A stretch of DNA of 64,000 bases from Wyeomyia smithii. Taxonomy: Eukaryota > Arthropoda > Insecta > Diptera > Culicidae. The stretch lies in the NCBI RefSeq assembly GCF_029784165.1, contig NC_073695.1, positions 100,009,306-100,073,305 of the forward strand, in the 5' to 3' direction. Below are positions 47,701 to 58,502 of the stretch, one piece after another. Below the pieces are notes generated by a model that ran no database searches, was not told the origin of the DNA, and saw only the letters and a program-made list of their open reading frames with translations. Both the position numbers and the translations under genes were made by a program. Numbering within the stretch: the stretch's first letter is position 1; every line of letters begins with the position of its first letter.

Positions 47701-49060
47701 AATCTTTTATTTAATAAAAAAAAATGATAACAATGAAAAAGTTAAGATAACCGAGTTTGAAGTGGCATTCGGGCAAAATGTTGATCATTTAGCATGTTTC
47801 TTTTTGAGTTGTTTGTTGCTGGTTACTCGTGTGAGGTTGATTGAACCCCGTGAAACAAAGGCTTTGCAATAAATACTATTGTAATGGTTTTCTTTGTCTC
47901 AAACCAACAGCAAGGATTGATTAGCAAATGTATTACGCAAAAAAAGAACACTTGCGAGGAGCATGAAACAAACTCCAAATTCCTTTTAAGAGGAGGTGCA
48001 TTGACTGATTAAGTATAGTAGAGGTATGAACAGACCAAGCTCTGACTAGTTTTTTAACACCCTCACATTATTTTGATAACGCAGGCAGCTTTTTTCGGTT
48101 TGTTCGGTAAAATTTTCTACTCTGTATGTCGAAGCCATTTGCCCGATTACGGGAGAATTTTCTAATATTAGCGGTTCAAACAAAATGGTTAGAAAGCAAT
48201 CAAAGACACAGAATGACAGCTTAGAATCGGAACACAAAATTGGGTTCGTTACCGGTGCAGGGCCAATGCAACCGCAATTGTACAGATCTGAGTTTTTTAC
48301 TACACAAAATTGAATTGTGAAGAAGTTAAAAACGGCACCAGAGATGGTCGCTTGACAGACACACAGAAACACACAGGCACACCTGCAAATAATATTAACT
48401 TCACAACTAGGAAGGCATCATTAGTCCGTAGGAACCAAAACAGTACTGAATTTGTATAAAATTGGATTAAAAACAACTATAAAGCAAATAATCTTCAAGG
48501 TAACAGTTTAAAAAACAAAGTACGATAATAATTATTGAAGCGATAATGCTATGGAAAAACTTTATAAAAATATAAAATCTTCATTGAAAAACAACAGCCG
48601 TTTTATTCCTGTGCGAACTACAAAACCAAAACCACTGTTTGTAAAATAAGTCAACTTCATAGTCCGTCAAATAATGTTTTGTAAGTCTGAGTAGGAGTAC
48701 ATAGCCTAAAATCTGAATAATTTGTTAGTACACCTTTCTGTAATTTATGATAGCTGAGAATGTGTTCAAACCTGGGTGAATGTTCTACTAATAGCAAGAG
48801 ACAGAATTGAAAGCCGATTTTATTTTTCGTAATTTTCATTGGACACATTTGCGTCCATGAGTATACGCATATTTTTGACGATTGGAGAAAAAAGAAATAA
48901 TATACTCTCCAACTTTAATACGGGAGTCTACATCGAAAACCATTCGTATCGTTTTGAAAATAATTGCATGAGTTTTTCTTAGCATTTAAAATAATGCTAT
49001 TGAAGTTACTACAAATTTCAAATAACTCAATACCTGATTGGACGATAATGACGCTGGTCG
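47701..49060. other. AT-rich intergenic DNA
   Basis: No gene is supported. Minus-strand frames at 48046-48372 and 48657-48848 have no recognisable domain and ordinary lengths for chance frames. Confidence 0.4.
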
Positions 49061-49400
49061 ACAAAATGAACCCATTCCTACCACTGCAACTATTCCTATG
49101 AATTTGGTGACCCTAGCTATTACCAAAACGCGTCAACTTACGTGAGAGTGTCATATAGAAATTGCTCGCAGGGTCCGTCGCTTTAACGTTATTTTTACGA
49201 GGAAACTCATTTAAGTCCCTGAAAAATCAGCAATGGCTAGAGACACCAAAATTCACAGGAATGGTTGAATAGCTATAATTTTTATTTTTTTTTTTTCGTT
49301 TTGAGCATTGGGAATGCACCTGTGTTGACCAGTGTAATCTTTGTGCTAAACTTGTGCAACGAACCGAATTAAAATCGGTCGAATGATGACCAACTGAGAG
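49060..49400. repeat. Dispersed repeat copy (shared with 28150 and 31190)
   Basis: It shares AAAATTCACAGGAATGGTTG, a TAATTTTTATTTTT run and CTGTGTTGACCAGTGTAATC with the two upstream copies. Diverged and non-coding. Confidence 0.45.
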
Positions 49401-50378
49401 TTAAACCACTGAAAATGAATCCCTAGATTTTGAACCATTATATTGGTTTCCAAAGTAATTGTGATTGATATTTTCGATTTAAAAGTCATCAAATCAAAAA
49501 TGGGTGATTTATCTCATAGAGCCTTAATACACTCTTGGATTTATATAACAAATTACAGGCTGCGTGATCTCAGCTGACCTTGTAAACCGTGAAAGGCTCT
49601 GTTTGCGGCCGCTATCCGTCTCTGCACTTCGCGGCTCATTCGTCATCATATGTCAGGAGAGTGCCAATGTAGGGAAACTGTGTACAAAATGCCCAGCCGA
49701 GGCAAACATACCTTTTTAAAGTAATTTAGGAGCTAATCAATTCTATTTTACATTATCAACTCGTTCCCATATTGCATGAATCCTGCAAAAATTGGAAAAT
49801 ACATTTGGCAATACATTTGTGGCCTATTTCTTGCATTTTTTTTCAACTCGTTCTGTAAGACATTACGCCACCTAATAACAATACTACGTACCGGTTAACT
49901 GACTTTCCTATGGGCCAAGTTCTTGGTACTCAGCAACCAACGTAAAACTACATGATTGAATTATTATTCAAATAGTTTGAACGATTGGCTGGTAAACGGC
50001 TGGATAATGCGTGCCATCGGTGCCAAGTGCACCTACAGGAATAAAATAGACCCCACACGTGGTCCTTAGCCTCTTATCCCACCACTCCTATCCCAACCTC
50101 CACGCGGTAATAGCTGGGATACGAGCAACCAAGGGAAAATCGGGTAACCAACCCCGGTGGGAACTTGGTGGTATGCTGACAGGGAAGGAGGGCTCTTTTA
50201 AGTTTTAAGACGTTGGGAGCGGCTCAAAACGGCGTCTGTACTCCAGGTTAGGGGCGGCCAATTGCCGTCCTCGTGCCAACGTGGGACTCTAACCAGTGTT
50301 GTGCAAGATGGTCCTCCGACGAGACAGGGGGTTGGTGCGCAGGCCTTACAAGCCGCCACCGTAAAACACTCACAAGTA

Positions 50379-51527
50379 ATGAACGAGGACAAAGAAATTC
50401 GGACTGGAACAATCGGCACAGACCCATGCTACGAAAACAGACTAACGATTGGAAACTCGGGACGTGGAACTGCCAATCTCGTCAATTTCCAAGGGAGCAC
50501 TCGAGTGCTCTCCGAAGTATTGAAATCCCGCAGGTTCGACGTTGTAGCACTGCAGGAGGTGTGCTGGAAGGGCTCAATGGTACGTACGTTCCGGAATCGT
50601 CATACCATCTACCAGAGCTGCGGCAACACACATGAGCTGGGGACAGCTTTTATAGTGATGGACGAGATGCGGAAACGGGTGATTGGGTGGTGGCCAATCA
50701 GCCCTCGAATGTGCAGGTTGAGAATCAAGGGCCGGTTCTTCAACATAAGCATGATAAACGTGCACAGCCCTCACCTCGGAAGTACCGAAGACGACAAAGA
50801 TGAATCCTACGCGCAGTTGGAGCGTGAGTACGACCACTGCCCAAAACATTATATCAAGATCGTCATCGGGGATTTCAACGCTTATGTCGGCCAGGAGGGG
50901 GAATCCAAACCGGTGATTGGAGGGTTCAGCGCGCACCAGCTGATCAACGAAATGGGCCTGAGACTCATCGACTTGGCCGCCTCCAAGAACACGGCCGTGC
51001 GTAGTACCTGCTTTCAGCACAACCTCCTACACAAGTACAGCTGGAGGTTACCAAATCAGACGAAAACACAAATCGACCACGTTTTGATTGATTGTCGGCA
51101 CTTCTCAGACTTCATCGACGTCAAATCCTATAGGAGCGCTAACGTCGACTCGGACCACTACCTGGTGATGGTTAAGATGCGCCCAAAACTCTCCGTTGTT
51201 AACAACATTCGGTACCGATGCCCGCTCCGGTTAGATCTCGCGCGACTGAAGCAACCTAACGTCACCGAGAACTACGCGCACTCGCTCGAAGCTGCACGGC
51301 CGGAAGAAGACCAGCTGGAGGAAGGTCCTCTCGAGGACTGTTGGAACACAATTAAAACAGCCATCAACAGCGTAGCGGAGAACGTCATCGGGCATGTGAG
51401 ACGAACCCAACGGGAGGAGTGGTTCGATGACGAATGTAGGAGGGTGATGAATGAGCAGAATGCTTCGCGGGAGGCTAAGATGCGCAGTGCCACTCGTCAG
51501 AATGTGGGAAGACACCGACAGAAGTAG
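50379..51527 (+). pseudogene. Non-LTR retrotransposon endonuclease (APE/EEP) pseudogene
   Basis: The main frame has the APE endonuclease motifs in order: DVVALQEVCWKG (catalytic Glu), IVIGDFNAYVGQE (Asp/Asn), LIDLAASKN, TQIDHVLIDCRHFSD and the closing DSDHYLV (Asp/His). The canonical N-terminus KLGTWNC is in a different register (within 50273-50635, about 50451-50471). A frameshift near 50475-50525 is therefore needed to join them, and the ATG at 50379 is probably not the ancestral start. Downstream EEWFDDECRRVMNEQNASRE is the usual spacer before the reverse transcriptase; the frame stops at 51527. In such elements this enzyme nicks target DNA to prime reverse transcription. Confidence 0.8.
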
Positions 51528-51529
51528 AT

Positions 51530-52289
51530 GTAGCGAACCCAAATTTTCCGGAAGAAGAAGCGCCGCCTGGAGGAGGAGAAGTTTGCAGAGCTTGAACAAC
51601 TACATCATTCTCAGGAAACGCGAAAATTCTACCAGAAGCCTCACGCATCCCGCATCACGCAGAGACTTTGTGCCGCGAGCCGAAATGTGCCGGAATAAAG
51701 GTGGTAGTATTCTGACGGACGATCGTGAGGTGACCGAAAGGTGGAAGCAGCACTTCGACGATTGGATTGTCGGGTTCATTTGAATCCCGCAGGGGCTTCG
51801 ACAAGGTGCCAGTTATTCAACATTGCGCTGCAGGGTGTAATGAATCGAGCGGACATCAACACGCGGGGTGCGATTGTCAACAAATCCAGTCAGTTCGTTT
51901 GCTTTGCTGATGATATGGACATTGTCGGCAGAACAACTGCGGCGGTGGTAGAACAGTATACCAGTCTAAGACAGGAAGCAGCGAGGATTGGGTTGCAGAT
52001 AAATACGTCTAAAACGAAGTATATGCTAGCCGGCGGAACCGAAGCCAACCGACAACGCCTAGGCAGTAGCATTACGATCGACGGAGATGAGTTCGAGGTA
52101 GTTGATGAGTTTGTCTTTGGCGGCGTGCAGGAGAACGGAATATGGAGGCGAAGAATGAACCAGGAACTCGCGCAACTTTACGGTGAACCAAGTATTCAGA
52201 AGGTGACTAAAGGATACACTGGGCAGGGCATGTTTCAAGAATACCGGACAACTACCCTGCGAAGATGGTGTTTGCCTCGAATCCGGTAA
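51530..52289 (+). pseudogene. Non-LTR reverse transcriptase fragment with internal deletions
   Basis: After a frameshift, the spacer continues as DDREVTERWKQHFD. It then jumps straight to LFNIALQGVMNRADINTRGA, so the first half of the reverse transcriptase (fingers and motif A) is deleted. The catalytic FADDMDIVG block is present at about 51900-51925, followed by GLQINTSKTKYMLAGG. A second deletion joins FEVVDEF to FGGVQENGIWRRRMN. It ends near RWCLPRIR at 52289. It cannot encode an active polymerase. Confidence 0.8.
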
Positions 52290-53367
52290 TAAGAGACGAC
52301 CAGGGAGGCAAGGGCAAGACCAAGTGGAACTAGATCTGGCAGAGAGTACACGGTGTCCCAGGCATTGGAGAGCAGCAGCTAATAACCGAGTGAATTGGAG
52401 AAACTTTGTAAATCAGCCCATGTCATTATGACGGAATGCCAAATAAATAAATAAATAATAGTTTGAACGATTTTTATAAAACTATTCGACGCGGGTCAAA
52501 ATGCCCCATGCGAAGATAAACAAAACGCTTGCAGTGCAACCAATATATCTTTAATTTTTGCTACCGTACATCTTAAAACGTTTTCTTGTTTTAATAGATT
52601 TTATGTCCAGTTTATGTTGAAGCTATGCGAAAATAATTTCTATATTCGAGCGAAAAAAACAATTCATTTTGAAACTGATAGAAGTGATTGTCGATCTTGT
52701 TGCACTGCGCATAGCAACACATTCGACGGAGATGAGTTCGAGGTAGTTGATGAGTTTGTCTTTGGCGGCGTGCAGGAGAACGGAATATGGAGGCGAAGAA
52801 TGAACCAGGAACTCGCGCAACTTTACGGTGAACCAAGTATTCAGAAGGTGACTAAAGGATACACTGGGCAGGGCATGTTTCAAGAATACCGGACAACTAC
52901 CCTGCGAAGATGGTGTTTGCCTCGAATCCGGTAATAAGAGACGACCAGGGAGGCAAGGGCAAGACCAAGTGGAACTAGATCTGGCAGAGAGTACACGGTG
53001 TCCCAGGCATTGGAGAGCAGCAGCTAATAACCGAGTGAATTGGAGAAACTTTGTAAATCAGCCCATGTCATTATGACGGAATGCCAAATAAATAAATAAA
53101 TAATAGTTTGAACGATTTTTATAAAACTATTCGACGCGGGTCAAAATGCCCCATGCGAAGATAAACAAAACGCTTGCAGTGCAACCAATATATCTTTAAT
53201 TTTTGCTACCGTACATCTTAAAACGTTTTCTTGTTTTAATAGATTTTATGTCCAGTTTATGTTGAAGCTATGCGAAAATAATTTCTATATTCGAGCGAAA
53301 AAAACAATTCATTTTGAAACTGATAGAAGTGATTGTCGATCTTGTTGCACTGCGCATAGCAACACAT
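52078..53367. repeat. Perfect-looking 645-bp tandem duplication
   Basis: Copies at 52078-52722 and 52723-53367 appear identical wherever compared, including the retrotransposon 3' end, its tail, the flanking duplication and about 265 bp of host DNA. The junction joins AACACAT to TCGACGG, with only one or two bases of microhomology. The second copy creates a false frame (52614-52934) repeating the retrotransposon C-terminus. Confidence 0.9.
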
Positions 53368-53992
53368 TTGCGCATGCGTTGGATAACAATTGTCATAGCA
53401 ACACATTTGCGCATGTGCTTTGTTGCGACGAATTCTGACCTTTTGTTTTAGGGGCGTTTTGGACACACATATCCGCATATTACCCCTAACGGAAAAAAAC
53501 AAAGCTTCGAAGACCATTTTATATTTCACGATCTCGACGTATTTTATAGATTTTATGCTTCAGAACGAGCATGTTTGGTAAAAAAAACTGTTTTAACTTT
53601 AGTTTTAAGTGTTTTTTGAATTACATTCTGTATTAACGGGAACGTAATGACAGATTCTTCTAAACGTGGGCATATTGCCTCCAGTTCCCCTACATAAATT
53701 CAAAATTTGCTGTACGTAACAGTCGTCTCCATTCTACTCGGTCCATGGCTACGGCTCGCCAGCTCTGCAGTCTGCGCAGGATCCGTAGGTCGTCTTCTAC
53801 CTGATCGATCCACCTTCCCGTCTCGTCTTTGACGGATTGATTTCAAGCGATCATGTTTACAGGCCTGTCGTCCGACGCGTGTGTTCGTGGATTGACTGCT
53901 ATTGAAGACCACTTCGAGTTTATAGGTAGACTCAAAAATGTGATTAGTTAGTAAATTTATTCATTGAGACTATTTATGGTCAGATGGATTAC

Positions 53993-54030
53993 TCAAATAC
54001 AAATACAAATACAAATACAAATACAAATCA
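53993..54030. repeat. AAATAC hexanucleotide microsatellite
   Basis: About six tandem AAATAC units lie inside the decayed minus-strand retrotransposon. Confidence 0.85.
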
Positions 54031-54333
54031 GTGTCCAGTGTAGATGATCAGCTCGATGCGGTGGCAAATTTTACTCGATCGGAGCTTCTCCGGTACACGA
54101 ACTCGTTGACGTCCTCGATTGGATCAGAACCTAGCCACCAAGTACTATGTTTTGGTAGAGTTGATGATGAGTCCAATCCTCGCTACTGCTCGTTTCAATG
54201 TGGCGAATTCACTTCTTTCACAGCTACCCACGATATCGATATCATCCACAAAGCCAAGGTACATATGAGCCATAACAGAGTGATCTAAAGACCATTTTTT
54301 TCAAAAATTAATTTTTTACATAAACCGCATCTA

Positions 54334-54527
54334 CTCAAGAAGCTGAAGGAGACTAGAAAAAATTCAAAAAATCGAATTTTAAAGCTGATTTATACCATGT
54401 TGAAATTTCGTCCGAAACAGAATGGCCATTCTCAAGAAGCTGAAGGAGACTAGAAAAAATTCAAAAAATCGAACTTTAAAGCTGATTTATACCATGTTGA
54501 AATTTCGTCCGAAACAGAATGGCCATT
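54334..54527. repeat. Two tandem 97-bp units
   Basis: The block starting CTCAAGAAGCTGAAGGAGAC and ending GAATGGCCATT occurs twice back to back with one or two differences. Confidence 0.85.
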
Positions 54528-54539
54528 CTGTTTCGGAAC

Positions 54540-54785
54540 ATGTACATAAATCGAGGTAATACGGTCACGTAATATGTGACATGTAACATATTACATGTGA
54601 TATGTAACTTGTCATTTGTCCTGTAACACGTTACACGTGATTTGTAACATGTTACACGTAATGTAACACGAAAGATGTAACATGTCAAATATCATGTAAT
54701 ATGTAACATGTTGTGTTACATGTAATGTTACACTTCACATGTTACATGTGACATGCCATGTACATCATATAACATGTGACACTAG
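54540..54785. repeat. Degenerate ACATGTAAC / GTTACATG array
   Basis: Words around ACATGTAAC, TGTAACATG and ATGTGACAT recur some twenty times with changing spacing. Many are self-complementary, so the stretch can fold on itself. The minus-strand frame at 54476-54688 (repeated VTCY residues) is only a by-product. Confidence 0.75.
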
Positions 54786-56075
54786 CAATTTTATACGAGT
54801 TAACGTCATTTTTATTTATGTTTATGTACATAGACCACTCTGTTTCGAAGCGATACGAGGATTCCAGTAAAATATATATGAGGTCAGAGTGGTCTATGTA
54901 CATTGGTGAGATAAAATCACCGATTTCGCAAAGAAACTGTTAATTTTATGTTTCCCAATGTTAAACCACTTCATAACCTTTATATTAGAACATTTTGTTT
55001 GAAAGAATCCGTTGAACAGAATTTTATTCAGAGATTTTTTGAAAATTGCTTCTCTTGAACAATTTGCTCCATGGCACATAGAATAGACCACTCTGTTCCG
55101 CAACGGCTCATATGAGACTTTGAGATAATTTTTATTTTGTGCAGTAAATGCGGGAGTAAAACAGTAAAATGAACCAACTGGAGTAATAGAAACTTCGAAA
55201 GATATAGTCCAGCAGCTGGGATTTCGAGATAACGGTACCTTCAAAGGTAACATAAGCTTAAACAGTTTGAAAGGCGTGTTCAAGAATAATTTGTTAAAAC
55301 TTGTTGCACTTAACTGAATCGCATGCCGCCTCAAAGTCTATAAGCAGATGATGAGTCTGCAAGTTTGCTTCTCTGAACTTGTCAAGGATTTGACGCAAAG
55401 TGAATGTCTGGTCCTACCGAAAAATCACTATGATACTCTCCAACAAAGGTTTTCTGTAACGGCATCAGTCAATGAAGTAGATTGCAGGAGAAAATTTTGT
55501 ATGCATAATATTTGCTGCATTAGAGTCGATGGCCCTTCTTTATGAAAGACTGGGCAAACGAGTGACGTACTCCAGTAGTCCAGTCTGCTGATAATTTGTC
55601 TGCGTCCCACACTGATAACATGGACCAATGAATTGCACGCAACCTTGCATAATATGACTGGAACGCCGTCCTTTCCTACTACTTAATAAATATTCGCAGT
55701 GCTCACGATTCTTGCGTTTTTGAAGCCTCTTCCCGGTCGCTCTAGTCACACAATTTACTGCCACCATCTTGCGAGCACGGGCCCGGTTTTTCTTCTTCGC
55801 CAACTCTTGACATTCCACACTGAACCACGTGCTGAGTGTGGCTCCCGCGGTTGTGCCCAACACCTCTTGCGCTGTTATGCTGGCCGTATCGCTTATGTAC
55901 CTCCACTCAGGTCTGCAACGGGTTCACCAATACGTTCGTCAACTTTTCGAGTGTATTTAACAGCAACCACTCCGTCGGCTGAGTACCTTTGAATGTCCAA
56001 CCGAATCCTCCTCGAAGTACTCGACTTGTATACGTTGGGAGCCACTGGATGGTGATCCGAGCCCACTATATAGGA

Positions 56076-56311
56076 ACCTCAGACCGTTCTTATTACTATC
56101 TCGGGATATTTCGGCTCAGCGGTCTTTAATTTTAGAACCAATTATTTGATTTTGTCCAACGTTTCGACACCGGTTGCTGTCTTCATCAAGAAAACTATAT
56201 TGTTTCAATAATTTACATATTTTAAAACAGGTTTCACGTTTTAAAACATTGTCTACTCACAATTTTAATTGTTCTTTGCCCTGTGGCTCTTCAAAGCATA
56301 TAATTGTTTGG
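56076..56311. other. Short noncoding spacer
   Basis: AT-rich DNA between the retrotransposon remnant and the Tc1-like element. No gene is seen. Confidence 0.4.
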
Positions 56312-56682
56312 TACAGTGACATGCGTTCGTTTAGACGCACCATGTTTTTCATAGGTTTTTCTTTCAAAACTAATTGAATTTTGAATGTCATCACTTATTT
56401 TTGTTTGTTATCATAAACTAAAACAAACAGCATTGTTTCTTCAAAAAAAGTGCACTTGGTAGAACAAGAAATGCGAAAAATTAAAAATAAGCTGATGCAT
56501 TCGTTTAGACGCACCTCAAGTCAATGTAGTAAAAGCTCAAATTTTCTGAGTCAATCAGTTGGCTAATGCTTTTAAGCTCCTCTCTTACTCATCATAACTA
56601 CAAATACTCTTCTGGACATTGAATTGACAAGGTTATTGAGAGTGTTTACAGAGATTTGTTGCCAACATGAACGTATGCATGA

Positions 56683-57096
56683 TTAAGGGTCGTTTACTGT
56701 GTTGAACTGGCATCCATTGGCGTAAACTCTTGCAACCAAGATACCCCAGAGGTTCTCGATCGGGTTGCAATCCGGACTACATGCTGGTCCATCAAGTACG
56801 GTGATATCTTTTATAGAGAACCAGGCCTTGGTTAATCGGGAAAAATGAATAGTATCGTTGTCTTGCTGAAATACAACAGGTTCATCCATATAATCCTCCA
56901 AGTAGGGAATCATAACGTCTTCCAGAAGCTTACAGTAGTTGCTGGAATTCATGTTGGTGGTGATCCAGCAGATGGAAGGCTTTTCCTTATAAGAAAATCT
57001 TTCCCATACCATAACCTTTCCTCCACCAGAATTTCGCTTAGATCGAGAGACATTAAATTCCGCTAAATCGTACCAGTAGTGAATGTTACAGGCCAT
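56683..57096 (-). pseudogene. Tc1-like transposase C-terminal half (left arm)
   Basis: The minus-strand frame MACNIHYWYDLAEFNVS continues through GGKVMVWERFSY, SSNYCKLLEDVMIPYLEDYM, VVFQQDNDTIH (second catalytic Asp) and CSPDCNPIENLWGIL (catalytic Glu of DD34E). The first catalytic Asp and the DNA-binding half are absent. The frame ends at 56683 where NDP is followed by a stop, before the usual C-terminus; the lost part is still recognisable beyond the stop. Confidence 0.85.
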
Positions 57097-57146
57097 TTCT
57101 CATCAGGAAAAAGATAACCTCGCTGGCCCTGACTATCACAGTCAAT

Positions 57147-57600
57147 ACTGGCACGATTTGGCGGAATTTAATGTCACTTGACCCAAGTGAAATTTTGAAG
57201 GAGGAAGAAATTATGGTATGGAGAGGATTGTCTTATGACAAGAATCTTCCAATTTGCTGGATCACCACCAAAATCAATTCAAGCAACTACTGTAAGCTTC
57301 TGGAAGACGTTTTGGTTCTACACTTGGTGCTTTTATGGATGAACCGGGTGTATTTCAGCAAGACAACGCTTCTATTCATGTTTTCCAACGAACCAAGGCC
57401 TCGTTTTCGGATTGCAACCCGATCGAGAACCTTTGGGGTATCTTGGTTGCAAGAGTTTACGCCAATGGATGCCAGTTCAACACAGTAAACGACCCTTAAT
57501 CATGCATACGTTCATGCTGGCAACAAATCTCTGTAAATACTCTCAATAACCTTGTCAATTCAATGTCCAGAAGAGTATTTGTAGTTATTATGAGTAAAAG
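57147..57600 (+). pseudogene. Tc1-like transposase C-terminal half (right arm)
   Basis: The + strand mirror copy holds IMVWRGLSYD, NLPICWITTKINSSNYCKLL, a frame-shifted QQDNA region (about 57358-57372) and NPIENLWGILVA in another register (about 57415-57450). More broken than the left arm. Confidence 0.8.
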
Positions 57601-57870
57601 AGGAGCTACAAAGCATTAGCCAACTGATTGACTCAGAAAATTTGAGCTTTTACTACGTTGACTTGAGGTGCGTCTAAACGAATGCATCAGCTTATTTTTA
57701 ATTTTTCGCATTTTTTATTCTATCAAGTGCACTTTTTTTGAAGAAATGATGCTTTTTGTTTTTGTTTATGATATCAAACAATAATAATGTAAGACATTCA
57801 AAATCCAATTAGTTTTGAAAGAAAAACCTGTTAAAAACATGATGCGTCTAAACGAACGCATGTCACTGTA

Positions 57871-58015
57871 GTGTTAACATTGATGTTTGTGGCTAAATTT
57901 GATAAAAAAAAAATAATTTTTTTGGAAAAATTGTGGAGTTTAGTCTGCTATTGGTGGTTCTAGTTCAATATTACTGTTTACTGTTTATTGTTTAATTGCT
58001 GTGGTATTCAAAAAT
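57871..58015. other. AT-rich spacer before the Penelope-like element
   Basis: No features are visible apart from A-runs. Confidence 0.4.
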
Positions 58016-58177
58016 GTGTGGTTGGTCTAACGGTTGCGTTTACTATGGTGATTTTTGTTATTGAGGGTTGGTATCTTGGCTATTGATATTCTGGCTATTG
58101 CTATTAGATCATTAGAGAAAGACGGGATGTTGTTGGTCATTCTAGTCGAGAGAGAGAGGCATAAGCCGTGTTGAGAC

Positions 58178-58469
58178 CAGGGATACCAAATGTGCAGATT
58201 TGTCTGCAAAACGCAGATTTTTGGAGTCCGTGTGCAGATATTTATAGTTTTGCAGATATTTGCAGTTTTTCCACGGTTTCTGCAGATTTTTGTCAGAGTC
58301 TCCTTATATTTGCGCAGATTGTCTTAAAATGTGTGCAGATTTTTACAGACTTTTGCTTGCGCGAGCGAAATTTTTCCGGATCACGGATAGATTTTTTTCA
58401 GATTTCGAGCACATTCTTCCGGTTTTTCGAGCGGTTGCAGACATTTTTCAAAAACATCTGGCATCTCTG
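58178..58469. mobile_element. hAT-type MITE with TGCAGAT repeats
   Basis: Ends are CAGGGATACC and, inverted, CAGAGATGCC. A perfect 8-bp duplication GTTGAGAC flanks it (58170-58177 and 58470-58477). TGCAGAT-type words repeat along much of its 292 bp. It is inserted in the 3' region of the Penelope-like element. It shares end sequence and repeat word type with 10310-10699 and 16572-17238. Confidence 0.88.
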
Positions 58470-58502
58470 GTTGAGACCAGCAATAACTGTTCTCTTATTG
58501 AC

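Larger units (their letters stand above)
49988..52456 (+). mobile_element. Non-LTR retrotransposon, 5'-complete but internally deleted
   Basis: A 16-bp direct repeat, AATAGTTTGAACGATT, lies before (49972-49987) and after (52457-52472), so both insertion ends are preserved. The 3' end is an AAATAAATAAATAAAT tail. The element is only about 2.5 kb because large parts of the reverse transcriptase region are missing. It carries an apurinic-type endonuclease and part of the reverse transcriptase. The clade (RTE- or I-like) is not resolved. Confidence 0.85.
49672..53690. mobile_element. TA-flanked element hosting a nested retrotransposon
   Basis: The left end is GGGAAACTGTGTACAAAATG and the right end, inverted, is GGGGAACTGGAGGCAATATG. 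TA flanks both (49670-49671 and 53691-53692). Removing the nested non-LTR element, its 16-bp duplication and one copy of the 645-bp duplication leaves about 890 bp, close to the 1005-bp relative in Blimp-1 intron 2. Internal words such as CAAAATGCCCC repeat the terminal motif. No transposase is visible. Confidence 0.6.
54262..55114. mobile_element. Inverted-repeat element with GACCACTCTG motifs
   Basis: The outer ends are inverted copies beginning CATATGAGCC, each followed by an AGAGTG(G/A)TCTA block. The GACCACTCTG motif recurs internally as a facing pair at about 54832-54845 and 54883-54897. Inside are two tandem 97-bp units (54334-54430, 54431-54527) and a degenerate ACATGTAAC array (54540-54785). 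It sits between the motif A and FVDD parts of the minus-strand retrotransposon. No clear target duplication is seen. Confidence 0.5.
53691..56075 (-). pseudogene. Degenerate non-LTR retrotransposon, minus strand
   Basis: Read on the minus strand, conserved pieces run in the expected order. SDHHPVAPNVY (endonuclease end) lies near 56060. A spacer with RKVDERIGEPVADLSGG follows at about 55950-55900. Then comes DQTFTLRQILDKFREANLQT with IDFEAACDSV (reverse transcriptase motif A) at about 55420-55320. LGFVDDIDIVG (the catalytic block, Val replacing Ala of FADD) is at about 54255-54225. The family C-terminus WIDQVEDDLRILRRLQSW and VEWRRLLRTANFEFM ends at 53695. Frameshifts and stops are numerous, and the element 54262-55114 interrupts it. 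Related to, but distinct from, the + strand copy at 49988. Confidence 0.75.
56314..57868. mobile_element. Mirror-image Tc1-like element (two 3' halves head to head)
   Basis: Both ends carry the same terminus, CAGTGACATGCGTTCGTTTA, flanked by TA (56312-56313 and 57869-57870). The two halves, about 56314-57089 and 57146-57868, are inverted copies of the transposase C-terminal half plus 3' end, separated by about 55 bp. No N-terminal half is present. The arms differ by substitutions and small indels, so the palindrome is not brand new. Ends and TA duplication mark it as Tc1/mariner. Confidence 0.85.

Noticed and set aside
52614..52934. 106-codon frame resembling a separate retrotransposon gene
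   Set aside because: It is the second copy of the 645-bp tandem duplication and repeats the end of the frame at 51741-52289.
54476..54688. Cys/Thr-repeat minus-strand peptide
   Set aside because: The regular residues come from the ACATGTAAC-type DNA array.
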